Source of the DNA: Spartinivicinus poritis
Lineage (GTDB): Bacteria; Pseudomonadota; Gammaproteobacteria; Pseudomonadales; Zooshikellaceae
Direction: 5' to 3'
DNA length: 64,000 bases
NCBI RefSeq assembly: GCF_028858535.1
Contig: NZ_JAPMOU010000016.1
Span: forward strand, 62,001 to 126,000
A model generated the notes under the pieces. That model was given only the letters and a program-made list of their open reading frames with translations, did no database searches and was not told the origin of the DNA. The position numbers and the translations under genes are program-made. This document shows positions 55,494 through 63,844 of the stretch, in pieces. Within the stretch, counting starts at the first letter, position 1; every line of letters begins with the position of its first letter.

Positions 55494-56288
55494 TTACTTA
55501 ATATTAAACACTTGTTTTGTATTTAGAGTCGTCTGCTTGGTGAGTATGTCAGTTTCTATTTCCCTTAAGCCTGCTATTATTTCAGCGATTTTAGGGATGT
55601 TTTCAGGTGAATTACAGCCAGCCCTTACAAAGCTAGGCAACATATCAGGTGCATCGGTCTCAAGTACAATATTTTCAAGGGGCAGTCTAGTAGCCAGCTT
55701 TCGCAGCTTATTAGCCCTTGTGTAAGTTACAGCTCCTCCAAACCCTAACTTAAAGCCCAGCTCAATAAAACGCTCTGCTTGCTGCTCACTACCGGCAAAG
55801 GCATGAACAATCCCACCTTCTTTCAACTTTAACTGTCTGAGCAACTTTAACACTTGGTCATAGGCTTTTCTTATATGCAGGACAACAGGTAGCTGCGCTA
55901 TTTTTGCGATAACTAACTGTTTCTGTAATAGCTGATACTGCTTATCAAAACCAGCTTCATCGAGCATAAAGTCTAAACCTATCTCACCAACCGCTATAGG
56001 CTGATGTGTTGCCAGCACAGTCTCTAAACCCACCAACGCTTTTGAGCCATGTTCATTAAGAAAGTATGGGTGTAGACCAAAACCATAATATAACGATACG
56101 TCAGTTATTTGCTTCTCAATGACGGCTAACTGACGTTGCCAACCGGCTTCACTGACACCGGGAATAAATATAGAGTTCACTCGCAGGCGCAAGCAATTAG
56201 CCAGTATCTGTGACCGATTATGGTCAAATTCTTTAAAATCAAGATGACAATGGCTATCAAAATAAGTGTCAACTTTGTTGTTCAACAT
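55494..56288 (-). CDS. TatD-family metal-dependent hydrolase
   Basis: The 264-residue TIM-barrel protein has the metal motif FDSHCHLD near residue 10, GEIGLDF near 97, the VVLHIRKA and GIVHAFAGS histidine strands, and LETDAPDM near 207. TatD-type enzymes are metal-dependent nucleases active on DNA and RNA ends; the family also includes YcfH and YjjV, and which one this is cannot be decided. Its start overlaps the stop of the small coiled-coil gene by 7 nt. Confidence 0.9.
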   Translation of the reverse strand: MLNNKVDTYFDSHCHLDFKEFDHNRSQILANCLRLRVNSIFIPGVSEAGWQRQLAVIEKQITDVSLYYGFGLHPYFLNEHGSKALVGLETVLATHQPIAVGEIGLDFMLDEAGFDKQYQLLQKQLVIAKIAQLPVVLHIRKAYDQVLKLLRQLKLKEGGIVHAFAGSEQQAERFIELGFKLGFGGAVTYTRANKLRKLATRLPLENIVLETDAPDMLPSFVRAGCNSPENIPKIAEIIAGLREIETDILTKQTTLNTKQVFNIK

Positions 56289-56539
56289 CTATCTTTCAAT
56301 AATTTCAGTTCATCAATAGCTTTATGGCGCTGTTTTTTGATAATTTCAAGCTCTTCCTCTAGCGCTTCTCTTCTCTTCAGGTTGGTTTCCTCTGCCAGTT
56401 TTGCTTTTAGCTGCTTCTGTTGCTCTTTTAGCTTTTTTAACACTTTTTTTATAGAGTGGTATTGTTCAACCTGCTCATGAGGGGGGCTAGCTAAAAACGC
56501 TTTCACCTTAGCAAGCCATCGCTTAGCTTTACGCTTCAT
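56282..56539 (-). CDS. Small coiled-coil protein
   Basis: The 85-residue, highly charged protein is almost all helix after residue 20: HSIKKVLKKLKEQQKQLKAK, then RREALEEELEIIKKQRHKAI. The heptad pattern indicates a coiled coil. No signal peptide. It overlaps tatD by 7 nt and follows the Na/Pi transporter gene by 16 nt, so all three are probably one operon. It may be an adaptor for one of these proteins. Function unknown. Confidence 0.75.
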   Translation of the reverse strand: MKRKAKRWLAKVKAFLASPPHEQVEQYHSIKKVLKKLKEQQKQLKAKLAEETNLKRREALEEELEIIKKQRHKAIDELKLLKDRC

Positions 56540-56555
56540 ATTGCTAATCTCAGCC

Positions 56556-58397
56556 TCATAGCGATGACCCTTTTAAAATTTCTTGCAGCTCAGAGCGGTC
56601 TAATTCAATTTCTTGCTTCAGTATGATCAACTCTTCAGCCCCCTGACTCATTGCAACCACAGCCCCTTCCACTAGATGCCGACAAATATCATATACATAG
56701 CTATTATCATTTAGCAGCGAGCTGGCTATAAATGGATCAATCGCTTCGTTACGAATTAACTCTTCTAAAACACCATTATACGCTATATCTTGCTTTTCTA
56801 TTTCTAATTTAATCATTTCTGACTGGCTTAAAAACATACGGCTAGCTTCTAGCTCAAAGTTTTGATTAATCAAACGCAATACTTCAGCTACCCGAAGCCT
56901 TAGCATATCGTATTCTTCACGAACAGCCTTATTTGCTGATTGCCCATAAATAATCAGATTTTTTGACAGGTGTTTTACGTCTTTTACTGCATCAATTAAA
57001 TGTCTGTTAGCCAGCATTAAGGCTATCGCTTGATTACCCTGTTCAGTAGTCATATAACGGCGGCTATCACCCACAAAACGAATAATATCTGAGTAAATAC
57101 CTTTCAAAAAATGCTTATATACATGGTCCACAGTCCATTGCTGCAAACGAACAGGAGACCTTTTGATTATTTTGGCCAGGCTTTGGCTTGATTTAATATC
57201 TGTGCTTGTTATCTGAATTGCATAACAAATGACTTCAAAGGTACTATTAAACAAACCTAGTGACTCCTTTCGTAGTGCACTAATTGCACTGTCAGCATAT
57301 CGAACAGAAGCAGGATTCAAATAATAGGCTCTAACAACAGGGAGTGCTGATTTACTCGTTAAATCTACAGCAACAGAAGCCTTTTCAGGCAGCCACTTAA
57401 CTAATTGTTTTGCAAAAACAGTCACAAAGGGTAATAGTAATAATACACCTAATAAATTAAATAAAGTATGGAACAACGCTAACCTTAACGTATAATCATC
57501 ACTACTGATTGTTAACCAATTAGCAAACAAGTCAGTACAATACATAACTTGCTTGATCAATAGTAGTGTCACTATGCCAGTAAGTAAGTTAAAAATAACG
57601 TGAGCCAATGCCAAACGTTTACCCTGCACATTAGCTCCCATTGCACCTAAAATAGCTGTTATTGTAGTACCTATATTAGCGCCTATGGCGATTGCTAGAG
57701 CATTCTCATAGTTAACTTGTGCTGAAGAAAGTGCAGTAATAATAAGTAGCAAAGTAGCATGACTTGATTGCATTATTACTGTTGCAATAACACCAACCAA
57801 TGTAAAGATAATTAATCCCTTTGCTCCCCCAACAGCATACTGGGTTAATTCAATCCCCTCCCTAAATGCTTCAAATCCTTCCTTAATATAGTGAATACCT
57901 AGAAAAATAAAGCCTATACCCAGCAAAATATAACCAGTGCCTTTTCGATAATTGCTTGTTTGTAGCAAAAACAATAGACCAAAGACCAACATTGGCATTG
58001 CATAAGTAGATATATTGACTTTTAAACCAAGCCCAGCTATCAGCCAAGCTCCAGTCGTTGTACCAAGGTTGGCGCCTATAATAATGCCAATCCCTTGTCT
58101 CAAGCCTAATAAACCCGAACTTAAAAAAGAAATAGTCAGTACGGATACCAGAGAGCTAGACTGCATCAAAGTGGTCGCCAACACACCAAAGCTAAAGCTT
58201 TTCCACGGCCGATCAGTCGCTACATTCAGTATTTTTTCAATTAAACCACCAGTAAAAGTATTAAAGCCTTTTTCAAGCGATATCATTCCATATAAAAAAA
58301 TAGCCAATCCTGCAGCAATCACTTGAATATCTTTACTTAGCCAAAAGCTGTAGCATAGAGCAATGATAATTACTGGTAAGGCTAGTTTTTTTATCAT
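56556..58397 (-). CDS. Na+/phosphate cotransporter with PhoU-like C-terminal domain (NptA/YjbB type)
   Basis: The start is set at ATG 58397 (MIKKLALPVIIIALCYSFWL), giving 613 residues; an ATG 33 codons earlier is possible, and neither has a good ribosome site. Two inverted Na/Pi repeats carry the QSSS-type motifs TTLMQSSSLVSVLT and VIMQSSHATLLL, each followed by GANLGTTTG or GANIGTTIT. Residues 380-613 are helical and PhoU-like. It moves phosphate with Na+ across the inner membrane, either in or out. It is divergent from ppk2, 122 nt away, which suggests a shared phosphate role. Confidence 0.88.
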   Translation of the reverse strand: MIKKLALPVIIIALCYSFWLSKDIQVIAAGLAIFLYGMISLEKGFNTFTGGLIEKILNVATDRPWKSFSFGVLATTLMQSSSLVSVLTISFLSSGLLGLRQGIGIIIGANLGTTTGAWLIAGLGLKVNISTYAMPMLVFGLLFLLQTSNYRKGTGYILLGIGFIFLGIHYIKEGFEAFREGIELTQYAVGGAKGLIIFTLVGVIATVIMQSSHATLLLIITALSSAQVNYENALAIAIGANIGTTITAILGAMGANVQGKRLALAHVIFNLLTGIVTLLLIKQVMYCTDLFANWLTISSDDYTLRLALFHTLFNLLGVLLLLPFVTVFAKQLVKWLPEKASVAVDLTSKSALPVVRAYYLNPASVRYADSAISALRKESLGLFNSTFEVICYAIQITSTDIKSSQSLAKIIKRSPVRLQQWTVDHVYKHFLKGIYSDIIRFVGDSRRYMTTEQGNQAIALMLANRHLIDAVKDVKHLSKNLIIYGQSANKAVREEYDMLRLRVAEVLRLINQNFELEASRMFLSQSEMIKLEIEKQDIAYNGVLEELIRNEAIDPFIASSLLNDNSYVYDICRHLVEGAVVAMSQGAEELIILKQEIELDRSELQEILKGSSL

Positions 58398-58519
58398 CTT
58401 GCCATAAAGTTGAGCATTGACCGGACCAAGCTCTCTGAAGAATACTACTGCTAAACTATGGTATAAATGGATATCACTAGTGCAGCAAACATTCATACCA
58501 ATAATCTAAAGGTAGTACA

Positions 58520-59392
58520 ATGGGGAACACTTCCATACCACAAACTAATGTCACTGCCAGTAAACACTATTTGTATCGCAACATCGATAGTCATACACCA
58601 CATGACAAAAAAACACGTAAGAAGATTAAAAAGCGTTATCGCAAAGCACTTCATCACTTACAAATTGAGCTAGTAACCCTACAGGAATGGGTTAGGGATA
58701 AAGGCTTAAAGATAGTCGTTATATTTGAAGGCCGGGATGCAGCAGGAAAAGGCGGTGTAATTCAGCGCATCACTGACTGTTTGAGTCACCGGGTCTGTCG
58801 TGTTGCAGCATTACCAGCCCCCACCGAAAGGGAAAAAACCCAATGGTATTTTCAACGCTATGTCGCCCACCTACCCGCAGCTGGTGAAATTGTGTTGTTC
58901 GATCGTAGCTGGTATAACCGAGCAGGTGTAGAAAAAGTGATGGGATTTTGTACCGAAGCAGAGTATCTAGAGTTTTGCCATGCTTGCCCCAAATTTGAAC
59001 GTATGCTGGTTCGCTCAGGCATTACTTTAATCAAGTATTGGTTTTCAGTGAGTGAGGCAGAACAGAAGCGCCGCTTTGAAGCCCGCATCAATAATCCACT
59101 GAAGCGTTGGAAGCTGAGCATTATGGATTTAGAGTCGCATCGGCGTTATCACCAATACTCTGAAGCCAAAGATAAAATGCTGGCCTATACCGATATCAAG
59201 CAAGCGCCTTGGTATGTTGTAAATGCAGATGATAAAAAACGTGCCCGGCTCAATTGTATTGCTCACCTTCTTAGCCAGATCCCTTATCAAGAAATACCTC
59301 AAGAGAGAGTATCCCTTCCTAAACCTGAAGCCAAAAAATTATATGTGCGCCGCCCCTATGATGAACAGACTTTTATCCCTGACATTTACTAA
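58520..59392 (+). CDS. ppk2: Polyphosphate kinase 2
   Basis: The 290-residue protein is a PPK2 with Walker A EGRDAAGKGGVI, the lid region RVCRVAALPAPTEREKTQWY, Walker B-like IVLFDRSWYNRAGVEKVMG and KYWFSVSEAEQKRRFEAR. Such enzymes use polyphosphate to phosphorylate nucleoside di- or monophosphates, or run in reverse. The single-domain length suits class I (NDP to NTP). It is divergent from the Na/Pi cotransporter, so phosphate uptake and storage sit together. GTACAATG upstream gives only a weak ribosome site. Confidence 0.92.
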   Translation: MGNTSIPQTNVTASKHYLYRNIDSHTPHDKKTRKKIKKRYRKALHHLQIELVTLQEWVRDKGLKIVVIFEGRDAAGKGGVIQRITDCLSHRVCRVAALPAPTEREKTQWYFQRYVAHLPAAGEIVLFDRSWYNRAGVEKVMGFCTEAEYLEFCHACPKFERMLVRSGITLIKYWFSVSEAEQKRRFEARINNPLKRWKLSIMDLESHRRYHQYSEAKDKMLAYTDIKQAPWYVVNADDKKRARLNCIAHLLSQIPYQEIPQERVSLPKPEAKKLYVRRPYDEQTFIPDIY

Positions 59393-59409
59393 CCAGTAGC
59401 GCTGGGTTA

Positions 59410-59426
59410 TGCGGCAAAATGCCGCA
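59410..59426 (+). terminator. Hairpin after ppk2
   Basis: TGCGGC pairs with GCCGCA around AAAAT, 18 nt after the ppk2 stop. No T tract follows, so it is a weak or Rho-assisted end at best. Confidence 0.4.
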
Positions 59427-59499
59427 ACTGAGTCACTATACCAGCCCCTTATAAGCCCCTATAATATGCAGCCTATCTGTTAATCAGCAATATTGTAGC

Positions 59500-59591
59500 T
59501 ATAGCCAAAGCGAGTGAATTTTAGGGAGCTAACTTGTTACGACAAGTTTAGTGATAATAACAAGCCCTAAAAGTTATTCGAGAAGGGTATA
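59500..59591. repeat. TATACC/GCGAATGA inverted-repeat element, copy 5
   Basis: This 92-bp unit has left end TATAGCCAAAGCGAGTGAAT and then TTTAGGG. The reverse complement of its right end is TATACCCTTCTCGAATAACT and then TTTAGGG. Its right terminus ends 2 nt before the ATG of the next gene. Its AAGGG (59583-59587) is the only ribosome binding site there. Confidence 0.7.
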
Positions 59592-59593
59592 TA

Positions 59594-60055
59594 ATGAAAC
59601 TTTCTCCGCCTAAAGCAATGATAAGCATCATCTTCTTGGCTTGCTTAATCATGTTGCTGCTTTATCTACCCACTATGTTGGCATCAAATAGCCCTGTTAC
59701 CGATTATATCCTCTGCTCACCACTAGAAAATAACTGTATCAGTAAGCAGTCGCCACTTGGGTATCTGAAACTACACATCACTCCTAATAACTTACCTTAT
59801 GACCAGCCAATTAATGTAGTGGTCAATAGTGACAACCCAAGTATCCAACAGCTTACACTTCAGTTCAAAGGCCGTGATATGGAGATGGGGCTATTGCCCG
59901 TAACGCTCTCCAGCCCTCAGCCTGGCACTTATTCAGGCACTACAGGGTTAAGCTATTGTACCTTAGGTGACAAAATGGTTTGGTTAGCTGAGCTAACTAT
60001 CGTCACCCCCCAAAGTAACTATCGATTAATATTTGAGCTTAATAATGAAGTATAA
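59594..60055 (+). CDS. Hypothetical membrane-anchored protein of the copper/SCO1 operon
   Basis: The 153-residue protein has an N-terminal membrane anchor (AMISIIFLACLIMLLLYLPT) and an extracytoplasmic part of about 120 residues. That part has NLPYDQPINVVVNSDNPSIQ, then QFKGRDMEMGLLPVTLSS, and four cysteines. Proteins like this precede SCO1 genes in several gammaproteobacteria. The Met-x-Met-Gly run could touch copper. It overlaps the SCO1 gene by 11 nt. Its AAGGG ribosome site comes from the end of the repeat element just upstream. Confidence 0.75.
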   Translation: MKLSPPKAMISIIFLACLIMLLLYLPTMLASNSPVTDYILCSPLENNCISKQSPLGYLKLHITPNNLPYDQPINVVVNSDNPSIQQLTLQFKGRDMEMGLLPVTLSSPQPGTYSGTTGLSYCTLGDKMVWLAELTIVTPQSNYRLIFELNNEV

Positions 60056-60656
60056 GTCTTTTGCCATACTGTTCGTCAGCCTGGCTCTGGTCATGTTATC
60101 TGGTTGCAGTCCAACTGAGCCTGCCACAGCATCAAATAACTCGTTAGCGCTTGGCAAACTTGCACCTGATTTTACCCTACAATCTAGCCAGGGGCCTATT
60201 AGTCTGACAGATTTTAAAGGAAAAGGGGTGGTATTATTTTTTGGTTATACCAACTGCCCTGATGTATGCCCAACTGGTTTAAGTACTTTAACTCAGGCAC
60301 TCAAACAGTTACCCAAAACCACTCAACAACAGTTACAGCCTATTTTCATTACTTTAGATCCAACAGTTGATACCCCTACCCGGCTAGCGGAGTATCTACA
60401 CTATTTTCACCCTAACCTAATTGGTTTAAGTAGCAACCAGCAAACACTGAAGCAAGTTACACAGGCGTATCATGTAACATACAAGCGCCAACCGCAACCT
60501 AATAGTGAATTTGACTTTATTCAACACACCGCTTATTTCTATCTTATTTCATCAACTGGAAAATTAAATCAATACTTACCTCATCAGTCGTCGATAGAAA
60601 ACTTAAAACAGGCACTAACCATGCTAGTGAAAACCAAGCAAAAGGAACTTATATGA
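60045..60656 (+). CDS. SCO1/SenC-family copper-binding lipoprotein
   Basis: The start is set at ATG 60045 (MKYKSFAILFVSLALVMLSG), giving 203 residues with lipobox LSGC. The thioredoxin-like domain has the copper motif TNCPDVCPTG (CxxxC), FITLDPTVDTPTRLAEYLHY, and the ligand His in FIQHTAYFYLI. SCO proteins deliver copper to the CuA site of cytochrome oxidase and may reduce its cysteines. It overlaps the genes on both sides, giving a tight three-gene unit. Confidence 0.92.
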   Translation: MKYKSFAILFVSLALVMLSGCSPTEPATASNNSLALGKLAPDFTLQSSQGPISLTDFKGKGVVLFFGYTNCPDVCPTGLSTLTQALKQLPKTTQQQLQPIFITLDPTVDTPTRLAEYLHYFHPNLIGLSSNQQTLKQVTQAYHVTYKRQPQPNSEFDFIQHTAYFYLISSTGKLNQYLPHQSSIENLKQALTMLVKTKQKELI

Positions 60657-61117
60657 AAACGCTTATTTCTTCAGCCTTACTGTTAAGCAGCTTATTTATT
60701 GCAGCACCTAGTTTTGCTTGTGATGATCATAAGCTAGAAATTTCCGGCTCTTATGTCAGAGAAATGCCTCCCGCCAGTAAAAATACAGCAGCTTATATGC
60801 AACTAAAAAATACCACTGATAAACCGTTAAAGTTGCTTGAAGTGCAAAGTGATATTGCTAAAAAAATAGAATTACATAACATTGTTAATGTTGATGGGGT
60901 ATTGAAAATGCAGCCCCAACCTTATATTGAAATAGCAGCCAATAACAGCCTTACATTAAAGCCTGGCAGTTACCATGTCATGATGATGGGAGTTAAACGC
61001 CAGTTAAAGCAAGGTGAAGAAGTTAAAATGACATTAAAGTTTGAAGGAGGGATGACAAGAGAGTTAACCGCCCCTGTACAACCAATTGTGCCTAAATCTG
61101 CCAAAGCAGAGAATTGA
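60653..61117 (+). CDS. Periplasmic copper chaperone PCu(A)C
   Basis: The 154-residue protein has a signal peptide (ISSALLLSSLFIAAPSFA). The copper-binding pattern H-x10-M-x21-H-x-M is met by KIELHNIVNVDGVLKMQPQP and then GSYHVMMMG. PCu(A)C gives Cu(I) to the oxidase subunit together with SCO1. It overlaps the SCO1 stop by 4 nt. A hairpin terminator ends the unit. Confidence 0.92.
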   Translation: MKTLISSALLLSSLFIAAPSFACDDHKLEISGSYVREMPPASKNTAAYMQLKNTTDKPLKLLEVQSDIAKKIELHNIVNVDGVLKMQPQPYIEIAANNSLTLKPGSYHVMMMGVKRQLKQGEEVKMTLKFEGGMTRELTAPVQPIVPKSAKAEN

Positions 61118-61146
61118 GATAATTATTTAAGAGAAGTAAATATCCT

Positions 61147-61187
61147 GTGACATAAAGGGGTGTTACAGCACCCCGGTCACGATTTTT
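61147..61187 (+). terminator. Terminator after the copper operon
   Basis: GTGAC...GTCAC encloses GGGGTG/CACCCC, followed by GATTTTT. The T run touches the stop codon of the convergent membrane-protein gene (61186-61188). Confidence 0.8.
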
Positions 61188-61932
61188 AGTGATTAGTCTC
61201 AATACCAAACACTGTTTTATACAGTATGCCTATTACAATTGCTGCAAATGGTAAAGTCCAGATCAGTCCAATCCCTAGCGGTATAATGCTAACCATTATA
61301 ATAAGTAGAAGCACAATAAATGTACCAAAAATAGTAAACCAATGCTTAGTAATTGCTTTACGAGAAGTTTCCAACGCTTGCCAAGCACCCATTTTACGAT
61401 CAATAACCAATGGCACCCCTAGCATATAAGCTATAGTAAAATAAATACCTGGAATAATTAGCAGTATAATGCCGATATAAATAATAATGGCGCTTAGTAG
61501 TGAAACAATGGTAATAGGGATTACTTGCTTATAACAGCTCAGCCCATCACTTACACTAAAGCTCAATCCAGCAGCTCTACGTATTCCCATATAAACTACA
61601 CCCGCATAAAGGGGCATGGTAATTGGCATCATTAAAAAACCACTACCAAATGACAACATAAAGCCAGTTGTAAGGTCTCCCGCTTCCATCGCGGCCTGTC
61701 CATCTAAGCCCGTTAGTTTATTAATAAATGTTACTAGAAACATCACAGCAATATAAATCAAACCAAATAGAAAAAATTGCAACTTGGCACCGCTAACCAA
61801 ATCCCAAGATTCTTTCAAAATACCGCCAATGGTAATTTGATAATTCCCAGCTAAGCCTTGTTCCAGGCTACCCATTTGGGTTTCTACAGGTTTGTCTAAA
61901 TCCGATTTAGGTGAAGCATATGGATCACTCAT
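61186..61932 (-). CDS. Uncharacterised multi-pass membrane protein
   Basis: The 248-residue protein has a polar N-terminus (MSDPYASPKSDLDKPVETQM) and about six hydrophobic segments, for example FFLFGLIYIAVMFLVTFINK, GIILLIIPGIYFTIAYMLG and IFGTFIVLLLIIMVSIIPLG. The PGIY...VPLVID pattern occurs in the YciC/glycerophosphodiester-phosphodiesterase membrane-domain type of protein. No enzymatic motif is visible. AAGGA lies 6 nt before the ATG. It could be followed by read-through into the copper operon terminator from the other side. Confidence 0.75.
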   Translation of the reverse strand: MSDPYASPKSDLDKPVETQMGSLEQGLAGNYQITIGGILKESWDLVSGAKLQFFLFGLIYIAVMFLVTFINKLTGLDGQAAMEAGDLTTGFMLSFGSGFLMMPITMPLYAGVVYMGIRRAAGLSFSVSDGLSCYKQVIPITIVSLLSAIIIYIGIILLIIPGIYFTIAYMLGVPLVIDRKMGAWQALETSRKAITKHWFTIFGTFIVLLLIIMVSIIPLGIGLIWTLPFAAIVIGILYKTVFGIETNH

Positions 61933-61992
61933 TTTATTTCCTTATTCTTTTAAAAAAGAATATTTGCGTAGTGCAATTCTACTATTTGATAG

Positions 61993-62016
61993 AGCCCTAA
62001 AATAGTTTTTAGGGCT
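61993..62016. terminator. Hairpin after prfC
   Basis: AGCCCTAAAA pairs with TTTTAGGGCT around a 4-nt loop in the 107-bp gap between prfC and the membrane-protein gene. No long T run follows on the minus strand, so termination may be partial. Confidence 0.5.
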
Positions 62017-62039
62017 TTACTTCCTTGACGCAATTTTAA

Positions 62040-63623
62040 TTAGTGCTCCCTAGTAGCTCTAAACGCTACTTCAGGATAACGCTCTTGTGCCAATGATAAG
62101 TTAACCCGTGTTGGCGCTAAGTAGGTTAAATAACCACCACCATCTATTGCTAAATTATCCGCACACTTTCGCTTAAATTCTTCTAGCTTTTTAGCATCAG
62201 TACAATCGACCCAACGAGCAGTCTGCACGGTAATAGGTTCATAAATACACTCTACTTTATATTCTTCCTTTAATCGGTGCATAACCACATCAAACTGAAG
62301 AACACCTACTGCGCCTAAAATTAAATCGTTGTTATTTACTGGCATAAACAACTGGGTAGCCCCTTCTTCCGACAGCTGTTGTAAGCCTTTTTGCAACTGT
62401 TTTAGTTTTAGTGGATCTTTTAAACGCACTCGCTTAAATAATTCTGGCGCAAAGTGAGGAATACCTGTAAAGCGCATTTCTTCACCCATAGTGAAAGTAT
62501 CACCTATTTGGATGGTGCCATGATTATGTAAACCAATGATATCACCCGAAACAGCTTCTTCTACTTGAGAGCGATCACCTGCTAAAAACGTCACTGCATC
62601 AGCAATTTTGACATCTTTACCAATCCGTACATGACGCATTTTCATCCCTTTGGTGTATTTACCCGAACACACCCGCATAAAAGCAATTCTATCCCGATGC
62701 TTAGGGTCCATATTGGCTTGAATTTTAAATACAAACCCAGAAAACTTACTTTCATCTGCAGGTACGGTACGGTCTTGGGTATCCCTATTTTGTGGTGCAG
62801 GCGCCCAATCTACAAAATAATCCAGCATTTCTCGTACCCCAAAGTTACCCAGTGCAGTACCGAAAAATACAGGTGTCATCTTGCCTGCTAAAAAGTCTTC
62901 TAAATCAAATTCATGACTCGCACCACGGACTAACTCAATTTCTTCCAATAGTTCATCAACTAAGTCAGCCCCCAGCTTTTCACGGGCTTCAGCAGAGTCT
63001 AGTCCTTTAATTTGGATATCATCAGGAATGGTATGCCCCTGCCCTTGGGTGTATAAATGGACGGTATCAGTATACAGGTTATAAATACCTTTAAAGTTTT
63101 TACCCATCCCTACTGGCCAGGTAATAGGTGCACATTGAATTTTTAGGATATCTTCAATTTCATCCAACACCTCAATGTGATCCCTTACTTCACGATCCAT
63201 CTTATTGATAAAGGTAAAAATCGGTGTATCTCTTAACCGGCATACTTCCATCAACTTGATAGTTCTGTCCTCAACCCCTTTCGCACCATCAATCACCATC
63301 AAACAGCTATCAACAGCGGTTAGAGTACGATAAGTATCCTCAGAGAAATCCTCGTGCCCTGGAGTATCCAACAGGTTCACCATTCGTTCGTTGTAAGGAA
63401 ACTGCATCACCGAGGTCGTAATCGAAATCCCCCGCTGCTGCTCCATGCTCATCCAGTCTGAAGTAGCTGCCCTAGAGCCCTTCTTGCCCTTAACAGTCCC
63501 CGCCATCTGGATAGCATTTCCGAACAGCAATAGCTTCTCAGTAATAGTGGTCTTACCCGCGTCAGGGTGGGATATGATCGCGAATGTACGTCGCTTGTTA
63601 ATCTCTTTGGTCAATTCAGTCAT
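62040..63623 (-). CDS. prfC: Peptide chain release factor 3
   Basis: The start is set at ATG 63623 ([20 protein letters not shown]), giving 527 residues, the usual RF3 length; 16 upstream codons look untranslated. GTPase motifs are [14 protein letters not shown] (G1), [14 protein letters not shown] (G3) and FINKMDRE (G4). Domain II follows with [22 protein letters not shown]3 recycles RF1 and RF2 from the ribosome after termination. Confidence 0.96.
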   Translation of the reverse strand: MTELTKEINKRRTFAIISHPDAGKTTITEKLLLFGNAIQMAGTVKGKKGSRAATSDWMSMEQQRGISITTSVMQFPYNERMVNLLDTPGHEDFSEDTYRTLTAVDSCLMVIDGAKGVEDRTIKLMEVCRLRDTPIFTFINKMDREVRDHIEVLDEIEDILKIQCAPITWPVGMGKNFKGIYNLYTDTVHLYTQGQGHTIPDDIQIKGLDSAEAREKLGADLVDELLEEIELVRGASHEFDLEDFLAGKMTPVFFGTALGNFGVREMLDYFVDWAPAPQNRDTQDRTVPADESKFSGFVFKIQANMDPKHRDRIAFMRVCSGKYTKGMKMRHVRIGKDVKIADAVTFLAGDRSQVEEAVSGDIIGLHNHGTIQIGDTFTMGEEMRFTGIPHFAPELFKRVRLKDPLKLKQLQKGLQQLSEEGATQLFMPVNNNDLILGAVGVLQFDVVMHRLKEEYKVECIYEPITVQTARWVDCTDAKKLEEFKRKCADNLAIDGGGYLTYLAPTRVNLSLAQERYPEVAFRATREH

Positions 63624-63689
63624 AGTGGCTTTCGCGCCTATTTCACAGCAAGTTACTAGAAAATGGCGCAATTATAATGGCTTTTAGGG

Positions 63690-63794
63690 ATGTACGCAGC
63701 TTTAGAAGCAAAAGAAAGAACTAAAATATTGAAAAGATCGGCTGCAGATTTGACAGCCAGTGAAATTCTAGTAAAACAAGTGAGAACTCGTTGA
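63690..63794 (+). pseudogene. Short coding-like fragment (34 codons)
   Basis: ATG 63690 to TGA 63794 encodes a helical, charged peptide starting MYAALEAKERTKILKRSAAD. It looks like the tail of a larger protein, and AGGG abuts the ATG too closely to be a good ribosome site. It may be a gene remnant. Confidence 0.25.
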
Positions 63795-63844
63795 CTAACA
63801 TCCCATACAATATCCAGGTGCTTAACAGGTGTGATTGAGGTTTT

